Source of the DNA: Rosistilla ulvae
GTDB lineage: Bacteria; Planctomycetota; Planctomycetia; Pirellulales; Pirellulaceae
Reading direction: 5' to 3'
DNA length: 64,000 nucleotides
Assembly: GCF_007741475.1 (NCBI RefSeq)
Contig: NZ_CP036261.1
Span: 1,860,001-1,924,000 of the forward strand
Shown: one piece after another, positions 45,413-54,830 of the stretch
Numbering within the stretch: the stretch's first letter is position 1
Layout of the letters: each line of letters opens with the position of its first letter
Position numbers and translations under genes: made by a program
Notes under the pieces: generated by a model
The model's input: the letters and a program-made list of their open reading frames with translations, nothing else
Databases searched by the model: none
Told to the model about the DNA's origin: nothing

Positions 45413-46150
45413 CTAGCTCGCGTTGGCGGCGACACGTCGCAGCAGTTCGGCGGTCGCTTGCAGCGATTCCATCGGGATCGTGTGCGGTCCGTCGAATTGA
45501 ATGAACTCAAAATTTGCCGACGATTCGTCGAGCAATTCGCTGAGCCACTGAGCTCCGATCATCGGCAGCACAAAATCGCTGTGCCCGTGGCTCTGCAGCG
45601 CGTCGACAGATTTCAGTCGATCGGCCGCGACGGCTTTCCACTGGGCTTCGCAGATCAGAGTCCCCGACCACTGGATCAGGCCGGCTGGCGGATTTTTTAG
45701 GCCGCGAAGCGCGACGTCCAGGGATACCATCGCGCCTTGCGAAAAGCCGCCGATCACCAAGGGAGCGTCCTTGTCGAAGTCGCCGGCGACAGCTTCGATC
45801 GTTTCGGTCAGCATCTGGCGAGCTTCTTCGATCCCCGGCGGTTCTTGGCGTCGCAGTTCGCTGAAGTCGTTCGTTTGGAACAACTCCATCAATCGCTGCA
45901 TGTTCAGCGGCCACCAGGCTCGGCCGCCGGGCATTCCTTGATCGGCGAGCGAGATCGGAGCGGTCGGGAAGACAAAGCGGAACTTTTCGGCGTCATCGCC
46001 CAGCATTTCCAGGAGGTATTGTCCCAGCGGGACCAGGTCGTCGCCGGGGGCTCCAAAACCATGGCACAAGACGACGGGAATGGTTGGGGCTTCGCCACCA
46101 TCGATCACGACGCACTGCAGCGGACCGATTTTTTGTTCAAGAGCTGACAT
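45413..46150 (-). CDS. Alpha/beta hydrolase, phospholipase/carboxylesterase type
   Basis: 245 residues, no signal peptide. Seen: VVLCHGFGAPGDDL (oxyanion loop), FPTAPISLADQGMPGGRAWWPL, nucleophile Ser in VIGGFSQGAMVSLD (GxSxG), and the catalytic Asp and His in HGHSDFVLP and FDGPHTIP. The pattern fits the YpfH/acyl-protein thioesterase-like group that cleaves short acyl or thioesters. ATG 46150 overlaps the TGA of the upstream Rdx gene by one base, so the two are translationally coupled; an alternative TTG at 46153 is less likely. Substrate unknown. Confidence 0.85.
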   Translation of the reverse strand: MSALEQKIGPLQCVVIDGGEAPTIPVVLCHGFGAPGDDLVPLGQYLLEMLGDDAEKFRFVFPTAPISLADQGMPGGRAWWPLNMQRLMELFQTNDFSELRRQEPPGIEEARQMLTETIEAVAGDFDKDAPLVIGGFSQGAMVSLDVALRGLKNPPAGLIQWSGTLICEAQWKAVAADRLKSVDALQSHGHSDFVLPMIGAQWLSELLDESSANFEFIQFDGPHTIPMESLQATAELLRRVAANAS

Positions 46151-46461
46151 CAATGATTATCTGGGGATTTGGGCAAGGGATCGGGTTTGGCGCGGTCCAG
46201 ATGGCCCAGGTCACGCCCTTGGGCAACGCGGTCGCGGACCAACTGTTTTAGCACTTTAATCTCGGGAAAACCGTGATCTCGGTGGCGATCCCAGATCATA
46301 TCGCCATTGAGCTCGATCACGAAGCGGCCTCCATCGGTCGGCGCCAGGGCGACTTCGTCCAATTCAGCTTCGAAGGTTGTCAGTAGTTCCTGGGCCATCC
46401 AGGCGGCTCTCAACAGCCACCGACAGCCGGTGCAGTAGCGAATTACGATACGATTATTCAT
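46150..46461 (-). CDS. Rdx-family (SelT/SelW/SelH-like) thioredoxin-fold protein
   Basis: 103 residues. The N-terminal beta-strand and redox motif IVIRYCTGCRWLLRAAWMAQEL has CxxC (selenocysteine replaces one Cys in selenoprotein W relatives; here both are Cys). It continues with LDEVALAPTDGGRFVIELNGDMIWDRHRDHGFPEIKVLKQLVRD, the usual thioredoxin-like end. Members are small redox proteins of uncertain partner. It is the first gene of a two-gene unit with the downstream hydrolase (one-base overlap) and diverges from the DUF1549/DUF1553 gene. Confidence 0.88.
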   Translation of the reverse strand: MNNRIVIRYCTGCRWLLRAAWMAQELLTTFEAELDEVALAPTDGGRFVIELNGDMIWDRHRDHGFPEIKVLKQLVRDRVAQGRDLGHLDRAKPDPLPKSPDNH

Positions 46462-46579
46462 GATAGGTCCGGTCCTTTGAAAAACTCTTTATCCGAAAGA
46501 GCTATGATCCGAAGGGATTATGTTATAGTGTAAGCCCCTGTTTTATGATCGATTCCGACGCGTCAACGCGAGCCCACCG

Positions 46580-49500
46580 ATGAAACACCTGCCCAGCATT
46601 CCTCTTTTATTTTTGCTGTTATGCGTGCTAGCGGGCCCTGCCAATGGGACCGAAAAAGATCGCCAGGCGATCAAGTTCTTTGAGACTTCGATCCGCCCAT
46701 TATTGGCGAAACACTGCTACGATTGCCACGGCGATGCCGAGCAAGAGGGCGGTCTGCGATTAGATCACATCTCGTTTATCGAATCCGGTGGCGATTCGGG
46801 ACCCGCATTGGTTGCTAGCGAGCCGGACGAATCGCTGCTGATCGAAGCGATCCGCTACGATTCGGGCCTGGAAATGCCGCCGGATGAGAAGCTGGCTGAC
46901 GAGGAGATCGAGCTGCTGGAACGCTGGGTCGCGATGGGGGCTCCATGGCCCGAAGAGGCGGCTGCGGCGAGTTCTCGCGACGAGTTCGGATTCACCGAAG
47001 AGGATCACAAGTGGTGGGCGGTTCAACCGGTCGCCGATCCCGCGGTTCCGAAGACTGGCGACGCTTGGGCGACCACGCCGATCGATCAATTTATCGCGGC
47101 GAAATTGAAGCAAGCCGATTTGACACCCGCCGCCAAAGCGGATCGCTATGAATTGATTCGCCGGGCGACATTTGATCTGCACGGTTTGCCGCCGACCCGC
47201 CAACAGATCGACGATTTTGTCAACGACGATTCTCCCCAGGCTTGGGAGCGGTTGATCGATCGTTTGTTGGAGAGTCCGCGGTACGGCGAACGCTGGGCCC
47301 AACATTGGCTGGACGTCGTCCGGTATGCCGAAAGCGATGGCTATCGTCAGGACGCATTTCGGCCCAAAGCGAGCCGCTATCGCGACTACGTCATCCATTC
47401 ATTCAACGACAACAAACCGTACGACCAATTCGTTCGTGAACAATTGGCCGGCGATGAGATCGATCCGGACAATCCCGATGTCCTGATCGGGACCGCATTC
47501 CTGCGGCACGGGATCTACGAATACAACCAACGCAACGCGCGGATGCATTGGGAATTGATCGTCAACGAGATGACCAACGTCACGGGAGAAGTCTTCCTGG
47601 GCTTGGGAATCGGTTGTGCCCAGTGCCACGATCACAAGTTTGATCCGATCCTGCAGAAAGACTACTTCGCTTTGCAAGCGTTCCTCGCGTCGACCTGTTG
47701 GCCAACCGATATGCCGTTGGTCGATGGCCAGACGAAAGAAAAACACGATCGGATGCAGGCGGAGTGGGAGCAGGCGACGGCGTCGATTCGCGAGCAGATC
47801 GATGCGATGTTGGAGCCAACCTACAAGAGCCGCACCAATGCCGCGGTGAAAATGTTCCCCGAGGACATTCAGCAGATGTTCGCCAAGCCACGCGAGGAGC
47901 GAACCACGTACGAGCAGCAGATGGTGATGCTGGTCGAACGTCAGGTGACGCGGAAAAACGCCGCCGCCGATGGGAAAAAGGTTTTCGCCAAAAAGCCGGA
48001 AGAGCTAGCGAAATTCAACGATTTGCAAGCTCAACTGAAAGCCTTCGACCATCTGAAGCCCGAGCCGTTGCCCACGGGGTTTGTTGCGACCGACGTCGGT
48101 CCTGAGCCTGCGGAGACGATCTTGGTTTCGCGGACTGGCAAAACGAATGTCGATCCCGCCTTTTTGACTTTGCTGGGGCAACCGGCACCGGTGATCAAAC
48201 CGACCGAAACGACGACTGGTCGTCGCCGTGCGTTGGCTGATTGGATCGCGCAGCCCGACAATCCGCTGTCGACGCGTGTGATCGTCAACCGAATCTGGCA
48301 GCATCACTTTGGTCGCGGTATCGTCTCCACGCCCAACGATGTTGGGATGTTGGGAGAACCGCCGAGCCACCCCGAGTTGTTGGACTGGTTGGTCCAGCGG
48401 TTCCTGGAAAACGGTTGGCAGTTCAAACCGCTGCACCGAATGATCATGACCAGCGCCGCCTATCAACAGACGGCGCGGCGCGAGGCGACCGAGCATGAAG
48501 AAGCTGTCGACATCGAGAACCGATTGCTGTGGCGATTCCCGCCGACGCGATTGGATGCCGAACAGGTCCGCGACGCGATGCTGGCCGCTTCGGGCGAACT
48601 GACTCACCGCGATGGTGGCGGATCGGTCAGCGGAAACACTCCCGTGCGAAGCATCTACGTGAAGAAGATTCGCAACACGCCCGATCCTCAATTGGGTGCG
48701 TTGGATGCGCCGATGGGATTCGAATCGGCACCGACGCGTCCGCAAACGACGACGCCAACTCAGGCGTTGACTTTGGTGAACGGCGATTGGACGTTGAAGC
48801 GAGCTGAAGCGATGGGCAAGCGTTTGCTGGCCGGAAAGGATTCGATCAGCGCGACGGAGATCGACCAAGCGTATTGGACTGTGTTTGGCCGCCCCGCGTC
48901 CGACGCGGAACTAAACATGGCGTTGGAATTCACGCAGAGTTTGGTTGAGCAGGAATCGCCCACGCCAGAGCCAACCAAAAACGAAAACGATCCGTATCCG
49001 GGGGAAACGGGTTTGCGAAGCATTCAAAATGCGTTCGCCAGCGTGAATGGTGTTTCGCTGGGAAGCGGTGCGTTGTGGATCCAACCGGGCAGCCGATTTG
49101 AGCGACTGCAATTGAAGGACCTTCCGCTGGGCAGCCGGTTCACGATCGAAGCGATTGCGACTCTCGACCGAATCTATCCCGATGCGAGCGTCAGCACGTT
49201 GATTTCGGCTTGGAATAGCAACAACAAAACGCCGGGCTGGTCGCTGGGAGTCACCAGTGCCAAGTCGGGTTATCAGCCGCGAAACCTGATCGTCCAATTG
49301 ATCGGTCACGATGCTGCCGGAGCTGTGAAGTACGAAGTTGTCGCTTCGAACCTCCGCTTCCCGCTGAACAAGCCGGTCTATGTTGCCGCGGCCGTCAACG
49401 CACGGCCTAGCGGCGATGGCAAGTCGGCTGGAACGGTTACGTTCTACATGAAAGACCTGTCCGATCCCAAAGCGAAGATGCGAACCGCAACGATCCCGCA

Positions 49501-49846
49501 TTCGATCGTTGGGAGCATCAACAACAAGTCGCTGCCGGTTTTGGTTGGCGGACGCCAGGGGAACGGTCATCGCTGGGACGGTCAGGTTGCACGCCTGGCG
49601 ATCGCGGACAACGAGGTTCCTCAAAACCGTTTGATCGTCAACGCAGCCGCTGAAGGAGGCCCGGTCGAACACCTACTGGACTTCGATTTCAGTGGCGAAG
49701 ACGGCCAGATGCCAGCTCCGGGAACCGCTTGGGTGACCAGCGAAGCGGCCTTGAAGAAGTCGGAACCGCCGTCGAAGGTCGTCGCTGCGATGCGTGACTT
49801 CTGCCACGCGTTGTTCACGTCGAACGAGTTCCTGTATCTGCACTGA
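46580..49846 (+). CDS. PSCyt1-DUF1549-DUF1553 protein with LamG-like insert
   Basis: 1088 residues, signal peptide (about 1-23). Domains: PSCyt1 cytochrome-type (about 32-125; one heme site in HCYDCHGD); DUF1549/PSCyt2 (about 165-375; IDQFIAAKLKQADLTPAAKADR, ATFDLHGLPPTR, WAQHWLDVVRYAESDGY and a second CxxCH, CAQCHDHKFDPI); a helical linker; and DUF1553 (about 545-800; GRRRALADWIAQPDNPLSTRVIVNRIWQHHFGRGIV, MTSAAYQQTARRE, RFPPTRLDAEQVRDAML). A concanavalin/LamG-like stretch (about 815-1050) is inserted before the short final MRDFCHALFTSNEFLYLH. Such proteins usually pair with a DUF1501 gene, but none follows here. Role is suspected in polysaccharide or sulfated-glycan metabolism, not proven. 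Confidence 0.92.
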   Translation: MKHLPSIPLLFLLLCVLAGPANGTEKDRQAIKFFETSIRPLLAKHCYDCHGDAEQEGGLRLDHISFIESGGDSGPALVASEPDESLLIEAIRYDSGLEMPPDEKLADEEIELLERWVAMGAPWPEEAAAASSRDEFGFTEEDHKWWAVQPVADPAVPKTGDAWATTPIDQFIAAKLKQADLTPAAKADRYELIRRATFDLHGLPPTRQQIDDFVNDDSPQAWERLIDRLLESPRYGERWAQHWLDVVRYAESDGYRQDAFRPKASRYRDYVIHSFNDNKPYDQFVREQLAGDEIDPDNPDVLIGTAFLRHGIYEYNQRNARMHWELIVNEMTNVTGEVFLGLGIGCAQCHDHKFDPILQKDYFALQAFLASTCWPTDMPLVDGQTKEKHDRMQAEWEQATASIREQIDAMLEPTYKSRTNAAVKMFPEDIQQMFAKPREERTTYEQQMVMLVERQVTRKNAAADGKKVFAKKPEELAKFNDLQAQLKAFDHLKPEPLPTGFVATDVGPEPAETILVSRTGKTNVDPAFLTLLGQPAPVIKPTETTTGRRRALADWIAQPDNPLSTRVIVNRIWQHHFGRGIVSTPNDVGMLGEPPSHPELLDWLVQRFLENGWQFKPLHRMIMTSAAYQQTARREATEHEEAVDIENRLLWRFPPTRLDAEQVRDAMLAASGELTHRDGGGSVSGNTPVRSIYVKKIRNTPDPQLGALDAPMGFESAPTRPQTTTPTQALTLVNGDWTLKRAEAMGKRLLAGKDSISATEIDQAYWTVFGRPASDAELNMALEFTQSLVEQESPTPEPTKNENDPYPGETGLRSIQNAFASVNGVSLGSGALWIQPGSRFERLQLKDLPLGSRFTIEAIATLDRIYPDASVSTLISAWNSNNKTPGWSLGVTSAKSGYQPRNLIVQLIGHDAAGAVKYEVVASNLRFPLNKPVYVAAAVNARPSGDGKSAGTVTFYMKDLSDPKAKMRTATIPHSIVGSINNKSLPVLVGGRQGNGHRWDGQVARLAIADNEVPQNRLIVNAAAEGGPVEHLLDFDFSGEDGQMPAPGTAWVTSEAALKKSEPPSKVVAAMRDFCHALFTSNEFLYLH

Positions 49847-49960
49847 GTTTGCGGCGAGAAAGCCTGTCGCACCTTGGGTGCGATAGGATGCGTTAGCCGT
49901 GGTTTCCCGCGTAGCCTCGTATCTGCCGCCCACTTCGGGGCTTTGTTTTGGTTTTGGATT

Positions 49961-50312
49961 GCGATCCTGCGGCTCGCGCCGCAGGCTTTATGCGACCGCC
50001 GCATCCGCGGCTTGGAGTGTTCCTGCGGCATTCGCGGCGGGCAAATTGCGATCGCCGCATCCGTTCCTGCGGTTGGCACCGCAGGCTTTATGCGATCGCC
50101 GCATCCGCGGCTGGGAGTGATCCTGCGGCATTCGAGGCGGGCAAATTGCGATCGCCGCATCCGGTCCTGCGGCTTGCGCCGCAGGCTTTATGCGATCGCC
50201 GCATCCGCGGCTTGGAGTGTTCCTGCGGCATGCGCGGTGGGGAAATTGCGATCGCCGCATCCGTTCCTGCGGCTTGCGCCGTAGGCTTTATGTGATCGCC
50301 GCATCTGCGGTT
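49961..50312. repeat. Tandem array of 100-bp hairpin units
   Basis: The marker AGGCTTTATGCGA (and close variants) occurs at 49983, 50083, 50183 and 50283, an exact 100-base period; about three and a half units are present. Each holds a perfect hairpin CCTGCGGC-ttgc-GCCGCAGG (seen at 50166-50185) and a second, GCCGC-atcc-GCGGC. The 478-base gap between the DUF1553 gene and the lipoprotein is mostly this array. Open frames through it arise from the repeat and are not genes. Confidence 0.88.
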
Positions 50313-50324
50313 TAAAGATGAGAC

Positions 50325-50831
50325 TTAGTTCGATTCGCCGGTCGCTGGTTCGGTGGCTGCGGTGTCGGCGGTGGGCTCGGGGAGCTTGTCGATCGCTGCC
50401 GACAACTCGTCGGAGATTGCATGGTAGCCTTGTTGCGGCGCAAAGGCTTCGGTCATCTTGACTGTCACTTCGCGGATCGGCATGGAATGAACAATGATGC
50501 CATCGCGAATCTTGCCCGAGGTTTTCAATTCCCAGCTGGCCATTTCTTTTGCACCGGCGTTGTCGGTGCCTGGAAAGGCGATTTCGACACGATAGCTGTG
50601 CGATGGTTTGCCGGCAACAAATTCATATTGCACCTCGAAATAGCAGATGTTTGGCTCTTCAAACCAAGCTTTTAGATCGTGCAATTCGACTCGGCTCTCC
50701 TCTGTCGGTTCCGCTGCGGCCGAGACAGTTTCCTGGTTCGTCGTCGGCTTGGATTCCGATTCACATCCCAGCAGCGGCACAAAGAACCCCAGGCAAAGCA
50801 GCAGGTGATGTGACAAACGGAGCGATGGCAT
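50325..50831 (-). CDS. Putative lipoprotein, unknown function
   Basis: 168 residues. A Sec/lipoprotein signal (LLLCLGFFVPLLGC, lipobox PLLGC with Cys about residue 23) is followed by an acidic Ser/Thr/Glu linker and a small beta-rich domain: VELHDLKAWFEEPNICYFEVQYEFVAGKPSHSYRVEIAFPG, then strands WELKTSGKIRDGIIVHS and REVTVKMTEAF, ending in an acidic tail. The layout suggests a membrane-anchored periplasmic beta-sandwich. It precedes another lipoprotein-like gene on the same strand by 99 bases. No family name is recognised. Confidence 0.7.
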   Translation of the reverse strand: MPSLRLSHHLLLCLGFFVPLLGCESESKPTTNQETVSAAAEPTEESRVELHDLKAWFEEPNICYFEVQYEFVAGKPSHSYRVEIAFPGTDNAGAKEMASWELKTSGKIRDGIIVHSMPIREVTVKMTEAFAPQQGYHAISDELSAAIDKLPEPTADTAATEPATGESN

Positions 50832-50930
50832 AATTCTCTCTATGCGTTCGAGATGCGAAGGATGAATCGAGGCAAGCTCAGTGAGAAGAGATCGCCTTGC
50901 GGTCCAGACTCAAGCAATGCTTGGATTCGC

Positions 50931-51380
50931 TTATTTCTTCCGCGGTGCTGAAGGCAGCGCAATGATTATGTCTTCATCATCCTCGGTAACCGTGACTTCT
51001 AACGGAGAGTTGGGAGTTGAATAGGGAGCTGGAATCCCCTCACGCGAATCGGGGAATTCCGCTTGAGTTGCCTCAGCTGGCAACACTATGCCATTCCCAT
51101 CGACCATCTGGCTGATACGAACCCGGTAGTTCCCCGGAGGCAAGCCGCTGGCGGCGTCGCGTGAACTGATGACGGTGAACTTCCCTTCGGCATCGGACAT
51201 CCCCAAGGCGCCGTCTCCCGTCGTTCCCGCTTCTGGAATGAACTGCACCGAAGCGTTGGCAATCGGTCCGTCGTCCGATTGCAATTGACCGTTGATCGCT
51301 ACGCGATGCACACCGTCGCCACCGCAGCCGATGCAGAAGAGGTAGCTTAATACGAATAGACTCAGATGCAGTTTTTGCAC
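50931..51380 (-). CDS. Small lipoprotein with carboxypeptidase-regulatory-like domain
   Basis: 149 residues from the GTG at 51380, preceded by AGGACG and giving a clean lipoprotein signal (LSLFVLSYLFCIGCGG, Cys about 17). A TTG at 51419 would add 13 residues. The rest is a single beta-sandwich of the Gly-x-Pro type: GQLQSDDGPIANASVQFIPEAG, GMSDAEGKFTVISSRDAASGLPPGNYRVRISQ. Planctomycetes have many such proteins beside DUF1559 genes, as here (the DUF1559 gene is next upstream). Likely an outer-surface or periplasmic structural protein; function unproven. Confidence 0.75.
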   Translation of the reverse strand: MQKLHLSLFVLSYLFCIGCGGDGVHRVAINGQLQSDDGPIANASVQFIPEAGTTGDGALGMSDAEGKFTVISSRDAASGLPPGNYRVRISQMVDGNGIVLPAEATQAEFPDSREGIPAPYSTPNSPLEVTVTEDDEDIIIALPSAPRKK

Positions 51381-51536
51381 TTTGGGATCGTCCTGGTGTT
51401 GAAGTTCTCTACGAAGCAATCGAAAGTTGACATCGCGATTTATGTAGGCGCTGCGAGCAGAATCGCCTCCCGTTATGTAGGGAGTTCGCTTTCAAGAGAA
51501 TCGCGATGCTTCAGGTCATGAGAGTTAGGAGAGCGG

Positions 51537-52559
51537 CTAGAAGTCTCCCTCGATCACTTGACCATCCGCGATCCGGCTCAGGTTCGTTAGGCTGGTCGTG
51601 TCGATGGTTTCGGAGATTAAGCGAACCGAACCATCGGCGAGGACAAACATGCATCCGCCTGGGTGCAAGCTTGCGACGCTATACCAAGATGCACGTCGGC
51701 CTCGTTTGTTGTTTAACGGGCTCGAATTGTTGCCGTAGTTCCAAACGTTCAATCCACGCGCGGGAAAGGTGCTGTTAAACGCACCGACGGGATCGATTCC
51801 GACCGACAGCCAACCAGCGTAAGACCAGGCCGAAGTGTCACCATTGAAGGTTTCCAGCGTCAGTTCACCCATCGCCAGAGTGTTGCTTGTGCCATCTTGG
51901 ATTCCGCTGATCGGTGTGTAGCTGTTTTCACCAAACAGATAACGTGTGCTGATCGAGACACCGCGGTGGTAGTTGTAGCTGTTCAACGTGCTTGCGGGCA
52001 TCAAGAAATCATAGTTGGTTTTTTGCGCCGCAATGCCGGCTCCGCGATCGGGACTGTAATATCCGCTGAGCTCGATGGTTTCGGCTCCACCGTCCGACGG
52101 GCAACGGAAACTGGTGACCAGTATTTCCGATAGCGCTGCGTTTCCAGAGTCGACCGCGTTGGGAGTCGTCAGTGGAGCACCGCCTGGCCGGACGTAGTCG
52201 CCATACGCGCAGGAGTGATTGAATTGGTCGTAGAGAGGTTGTTGTTCCATGAACGGCAGGAGCGAAGTTAAGCCCTGGCCGTTTTTCGCCAAAGGATCGG
52301 GAAGGTATGGCGATGCGGGGCTGGACGAGTTCAAACCTCCTAAACTGAATCTCCCCGCAGGAAACTTCTTGTAGGTGCTTTCGTAATTGTGTAAGGCCAG
52401 GCCCAACTGCTTCAGGTTGTTGCTGCACTGCATGCGGCGTGCTGCCTCGCGTGCGGCTTGAACTGCAGGTAGCAATAGCCCGACGAGAATTCCGATGATG
52501 GCGATCACGACTAGTAGTTCAACCAGGGTGAATCCATTTTTGTTTCTTCGTTTTTGCAT
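51537..52559 (-). CDS. DUF1559 protein with type II pseudopilin-like N-terminus
   Basis: 340 residues from ATG 52559. The N-terminus carries the prepilin signature: basic leader KRRNKNG then FTLVELLVVIAIIGILVGLLLPAVQAAREAARRMQ, with Phe/Glu5 as in type IV pilins, so it is cleaved by a prepilin peptidase and can enter a pseudopilus or T2SS-like assembly. The mature DUF1559 domain follows (NNLKQLGLALHNYESTYKKFP, ... FRCPSDGG, TLAMGELTLETF, ... HPGGCMFVLADGSVRLIS). This family is greatly expanded in planctomycetes; individual functions are unknown. The longer frame to 52694 adds residues before the prepilin leader and is rejected. Confidence 0.93.
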   Translation of the reverse strand: MQKRRNKNGFTLVELLVVIAIIGILVGLLLPAVQAAREAARRMQCSNNLKQLGLALHNYESTYKKFPAGRFSLGGLNSSSPASPYLPDPLAKNGQGLTSLLPFMEQQPLYDQFNHSCAYGDYVRPGGAPLTTPNAVDSGNAALSEILVTSFRCPSDGGAETIELSGYYSPDRGAGIAAQKTNYDFLMPASTLNSYNYHRGVSISTRYLFGENSYTPISGIQDGTSNTLAMGELTLETFNGDTSAWSYAGWLSVGIDPVGAFNSTFPARGLNVWNYGNNSSPLNNKRGRRASWYSVASLHPGGCMFVLADGSVRLISETIDTTSLTNLSRIADGQVIEGDF

Positions 52560-52990
52560 CAAAGCTGTTTCTGCGAGGGATGAGGAGGTAGGACATTCAG
52601 AGGTGGGAGGAACCTGGATCGCCCAAGCTCCTGTTGTCACCCTTCGGTAGCAACTCGCATGCCAACATCGTGCGTTGACGGGATCAAGGGGCACGTCGTT
52701 TCAGCGCGAGCATCCCCATCGCACGCCTGCAGGATTAGAGGAAACGAGCCAACGGTGTCACAACCTCCACAGCCCGTGGCTCAGCGGGAGCACTGTATCC
52801 GGCACAATCCAAGCCTCTTCGTTTGGCAACAGGATGTTGTTTTGAGAACTCTGTGCCTTTTCGTCAGATCAACATGCCAACCGGCGAGTCTGTGCCAAAA
52901 GGATGTAAAACAAGCAGGCACATGATGCCCGGTCTCTAGGCAAACAGGATCGCGAATTGCGAACGCCCTTCTGGAATGACCGAGCAATAA
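52560..52990. other. Intergenic, no recognised feature
   Basis: 431 bases upstream of the DUF1559 gene and downstream of the RNase gene. Two short overlapping frames lie here on opposite strands, but neither has a signal, motif or convincing start. Nothing else was recognised apart from the terminator that ends it. Confidence 0.4.
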
Positions 52991-53030
52991 AAAAAGCTCG
53001 CCGAGAGCGGAATGTCTCGGCGAGCTTTTT
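52991..53030 (-). terminator. Intrinsic terminator of the RNase E/G gene
   Basis: AAAAAGCTCGCCGAGA (52991-53006) pairs perfectly with TCTCGGCGAGCTTTTT (53015-53030) around an 8-base loop. The A run on one side and T run on the other make it bidirectional. It lies 30 bases past the RNase stop, so it ends the hpf-to-RNase series. Confidence 0.93.
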
Positions 53031-53059
53031 ACTTTTGGGTTCGTCTTTTTCAGCTTAGA

Positions 53060-54661
53060 TCAGCTGTCGACTTCGACCGATTCGCCGTGTTTGTCGCGGC
53101 AGTCCATTTCCATGTGCTCGGGGAACAAGCCCTCGCTGCCAAGGATCTGAACCGTCATCTCGCCGGCCTCTTCCATGTGCATGATCTCACGGCGTTTCTT
53201 GTTGTTCAGATACGCTGCGACTTCATCGTTCACCCGGACGGTGATCCGTTGAATGTGCTCGTTTCGCGACGCCAGTGCCAGCATCCGGATGACTTCGATC
53301 GACATGCTCTCGCCTGTCTTAACCACACCGCGGCCGCTGCAACACGGGCAATCTTTGTAGACGCTGCGCTTCAGGCTTGGGCGAATTCGTTGACGAGTCA
53401 TTTCAACCAGACCGAAGGGGCTGGTTCGCAAGATCTTGGTGCGAGCCCGATCGCGAGCCATCGCATCGTGCAGAGCGCGTTCGACCTTACGGCGATGGCT
53501 CTCCTTACGCATGTCGATGAAGTCGTTGACGATCACGCCACCAAGATCGCGAAGTCGCAATTGGCGAGCGATCTCGCGGGCGGCGGCCAAGTTGACTTGC
53601 AACGCGTTCTCTTCGGCGTTGCTGTCGCTGCGGTGGCTGCCGCTGTTGACGTCGATCGCAACCAAAGCTTCGGTCGGATCGATCACGATCGAACCGCCCT
53701 TCGGCAATGGCACGGTGCGGCCTTGGATCTTGCGGATCTCCGATTCCAGCTTGTAGTGATGGAACAGCGGTTCGGTTCCTTCGTAGAACTTCAGCTGTTC
53801 GGCGGCACGCGGCATCACCAAGCGGATGAAGTCCTTCGCCCGTTCGTAAGCTTCGCGTTCATCGATTTGGATCGCATCGATATCGCTGGTCAGCATATCG
53901 CGGATCGTGCGGATGATCATGTCGCTTTCTTCGTAGATCACGCCCGGCTGCTCGCTCTCGGTCAAGCGACGGTGGATCGCTTTCCAAAGACGCAGCAGGT
54001 AGGCGAGATCGCGCGACAGATCCTGCTTGGTTCGTCCGGCACCGGCGGTGCGAACGATGAAACCGAGACCCTTGGGAGGGCTGAGTTCCAGCAGAGCTTT
54101 CTTCAGTCGTTTGCGATCGTCGTCGTCTTCGATCTTGCGGCTGACGCCAACGCGAGCCAAGGCTGGCATCAAGACCAGGAAGCGACCGGGGATGCTGATG
54201 TAAGTCGAAAGGGTTGGTCCCTTGGTGCCGATGCCTTCTTTGATGCACTGGACGAGAATGCTGTCGCCGCGCTTCAGAACATCTTGGATCGGAGGTTTGA
54301 CGCGAGGTCGGCCCCCTTTGAAGACGCGTTGGTTGCGGCCTTGTTCGCGGGCTCGCTTGGCCGCTTGTTCGGCCAGTTCGTCCGATTCCCGCATGATCTC
54401 TTCGGGGTCGTAACCACCCTGTCGAAAGTACTGCGGTTCGACATCGCTGATGTGCAGGAAGCCGTTGCGTCCGACGCCGAAGTCGACGAAGGCGGCTTGG
54501 ATGCTAGGTTCGAGGTTAACGATCTTGCCTCGATAGATGTTGCCAACATAGTTGTCGGCACTTGCACGCTCGGTATAGAGCTCTTCAAGCTGACCATCCT
54601 CAAGAATCGCGATGCGACTCTCTTCGGGCTGGGCAACGTTGATAAGCATTTCCTTCTTCAT
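53060..54661 (-). CDS. rng: Ribonuclease E/G family endoribonuclease
   Basis: 533 residues. Cleaves single-stranded A/U-rich RNA and processes rRNA. Order: N-terminal INVAQPEESRIAILEDG, S1 domain (NYVGNIYRGKIVNLEPSIQAAFVDFG), a charged insert, the 5'-sensor/RNase H-like part, and the catalytic core with Asp in ALVAIDVNSGSH and Asp in GGVIVNDFIDMRKE, matching RNase E D303/D346. The zinc-link CPCCSGRG follows, as in RNase E; the C-terminal scaffold of RNase E is absent, so RNase G-like. ATG 54661 has AAAGG upstream. It is the last gene of the same-strand cluster and is followed by a strong terminator. Confidence 0.95.
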   Translation of the reverse strand: MKKEMLINVAQPEESRIAILEDGQLEELYTERASADNYVGNIYRGKIVNLEPSIQAAFVDFGVGRNGFLHISDVEPQYFRQGGYDPEEIMRESDELAEQAAKRAREQGRNQRVFKGGRPRVKPPIQDVLKRGDSILVQCIKEGIGTKGPTLSTYISIPGRFLVLMPALARVGVSRKIEDDDDRKRLKKALLELSPPKGLGFIVRTAGAGRTKQDLSRDLAYLLRLWKAIHRRLTESEQPGVIYEESDMIIRTIRDMLTSDIDAIQIDEREAYERAKDFIRLVMPRAAEQLKFYEGTEPLFHHYKLESEIRKIQGRTVPLPKGGSIVIDPTEALVAIDVNSGSHRSDSNAEENALQVNLAAAREIARQLRLRDLGGVIVNDFIDMRKESHRRKVERALHDAMARDRARTKILRTSPFGLVEMTRQRIRPSLKRSVYKDCPCCSGRGVVKTGESMSIEVIRMLALASRNEHIQRITVRVNDEVAAYLNNKKRREIMHMEEAGEMTVQILGSEGLFPEHMEMDCRDKHGESVEVDS

Positions 54662-54830
54662 ATCGCTTGCCTTTCATGGGTATCTGCATCCTTAATCTGG
54701 GCATCAGTTAGTGTTGTGGCTGTTGGCACGATGTGTGCCGTTGAAACTATGAAACGCATACGATGCGAACATTTTGTGTGTTGCCATCGGCTGGTCTTGG
54801 CGATCACTTCGCCCTGCCAGCGCTAACGAT

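Noticed and set aside
49874-50295. Open frames of 73-136 residues in the 100-bp array
   Set aside because: Produced by a G/C-rich tandem repeat whose period is not a multiple of three; the same words occur in all frames.
52659-52987. Two short opposite-strand frames upstream of the DUF1559 gene
   Set aside because: No ribosome-binding site, signal or motif, and they overlap each other.
53012-54826. 604-residue plus-strand frame opposite the RNase gene
   Set aside because: It is antisense to RNase E/G, which has catalytic residues, RBS and terminator on the minus strand.
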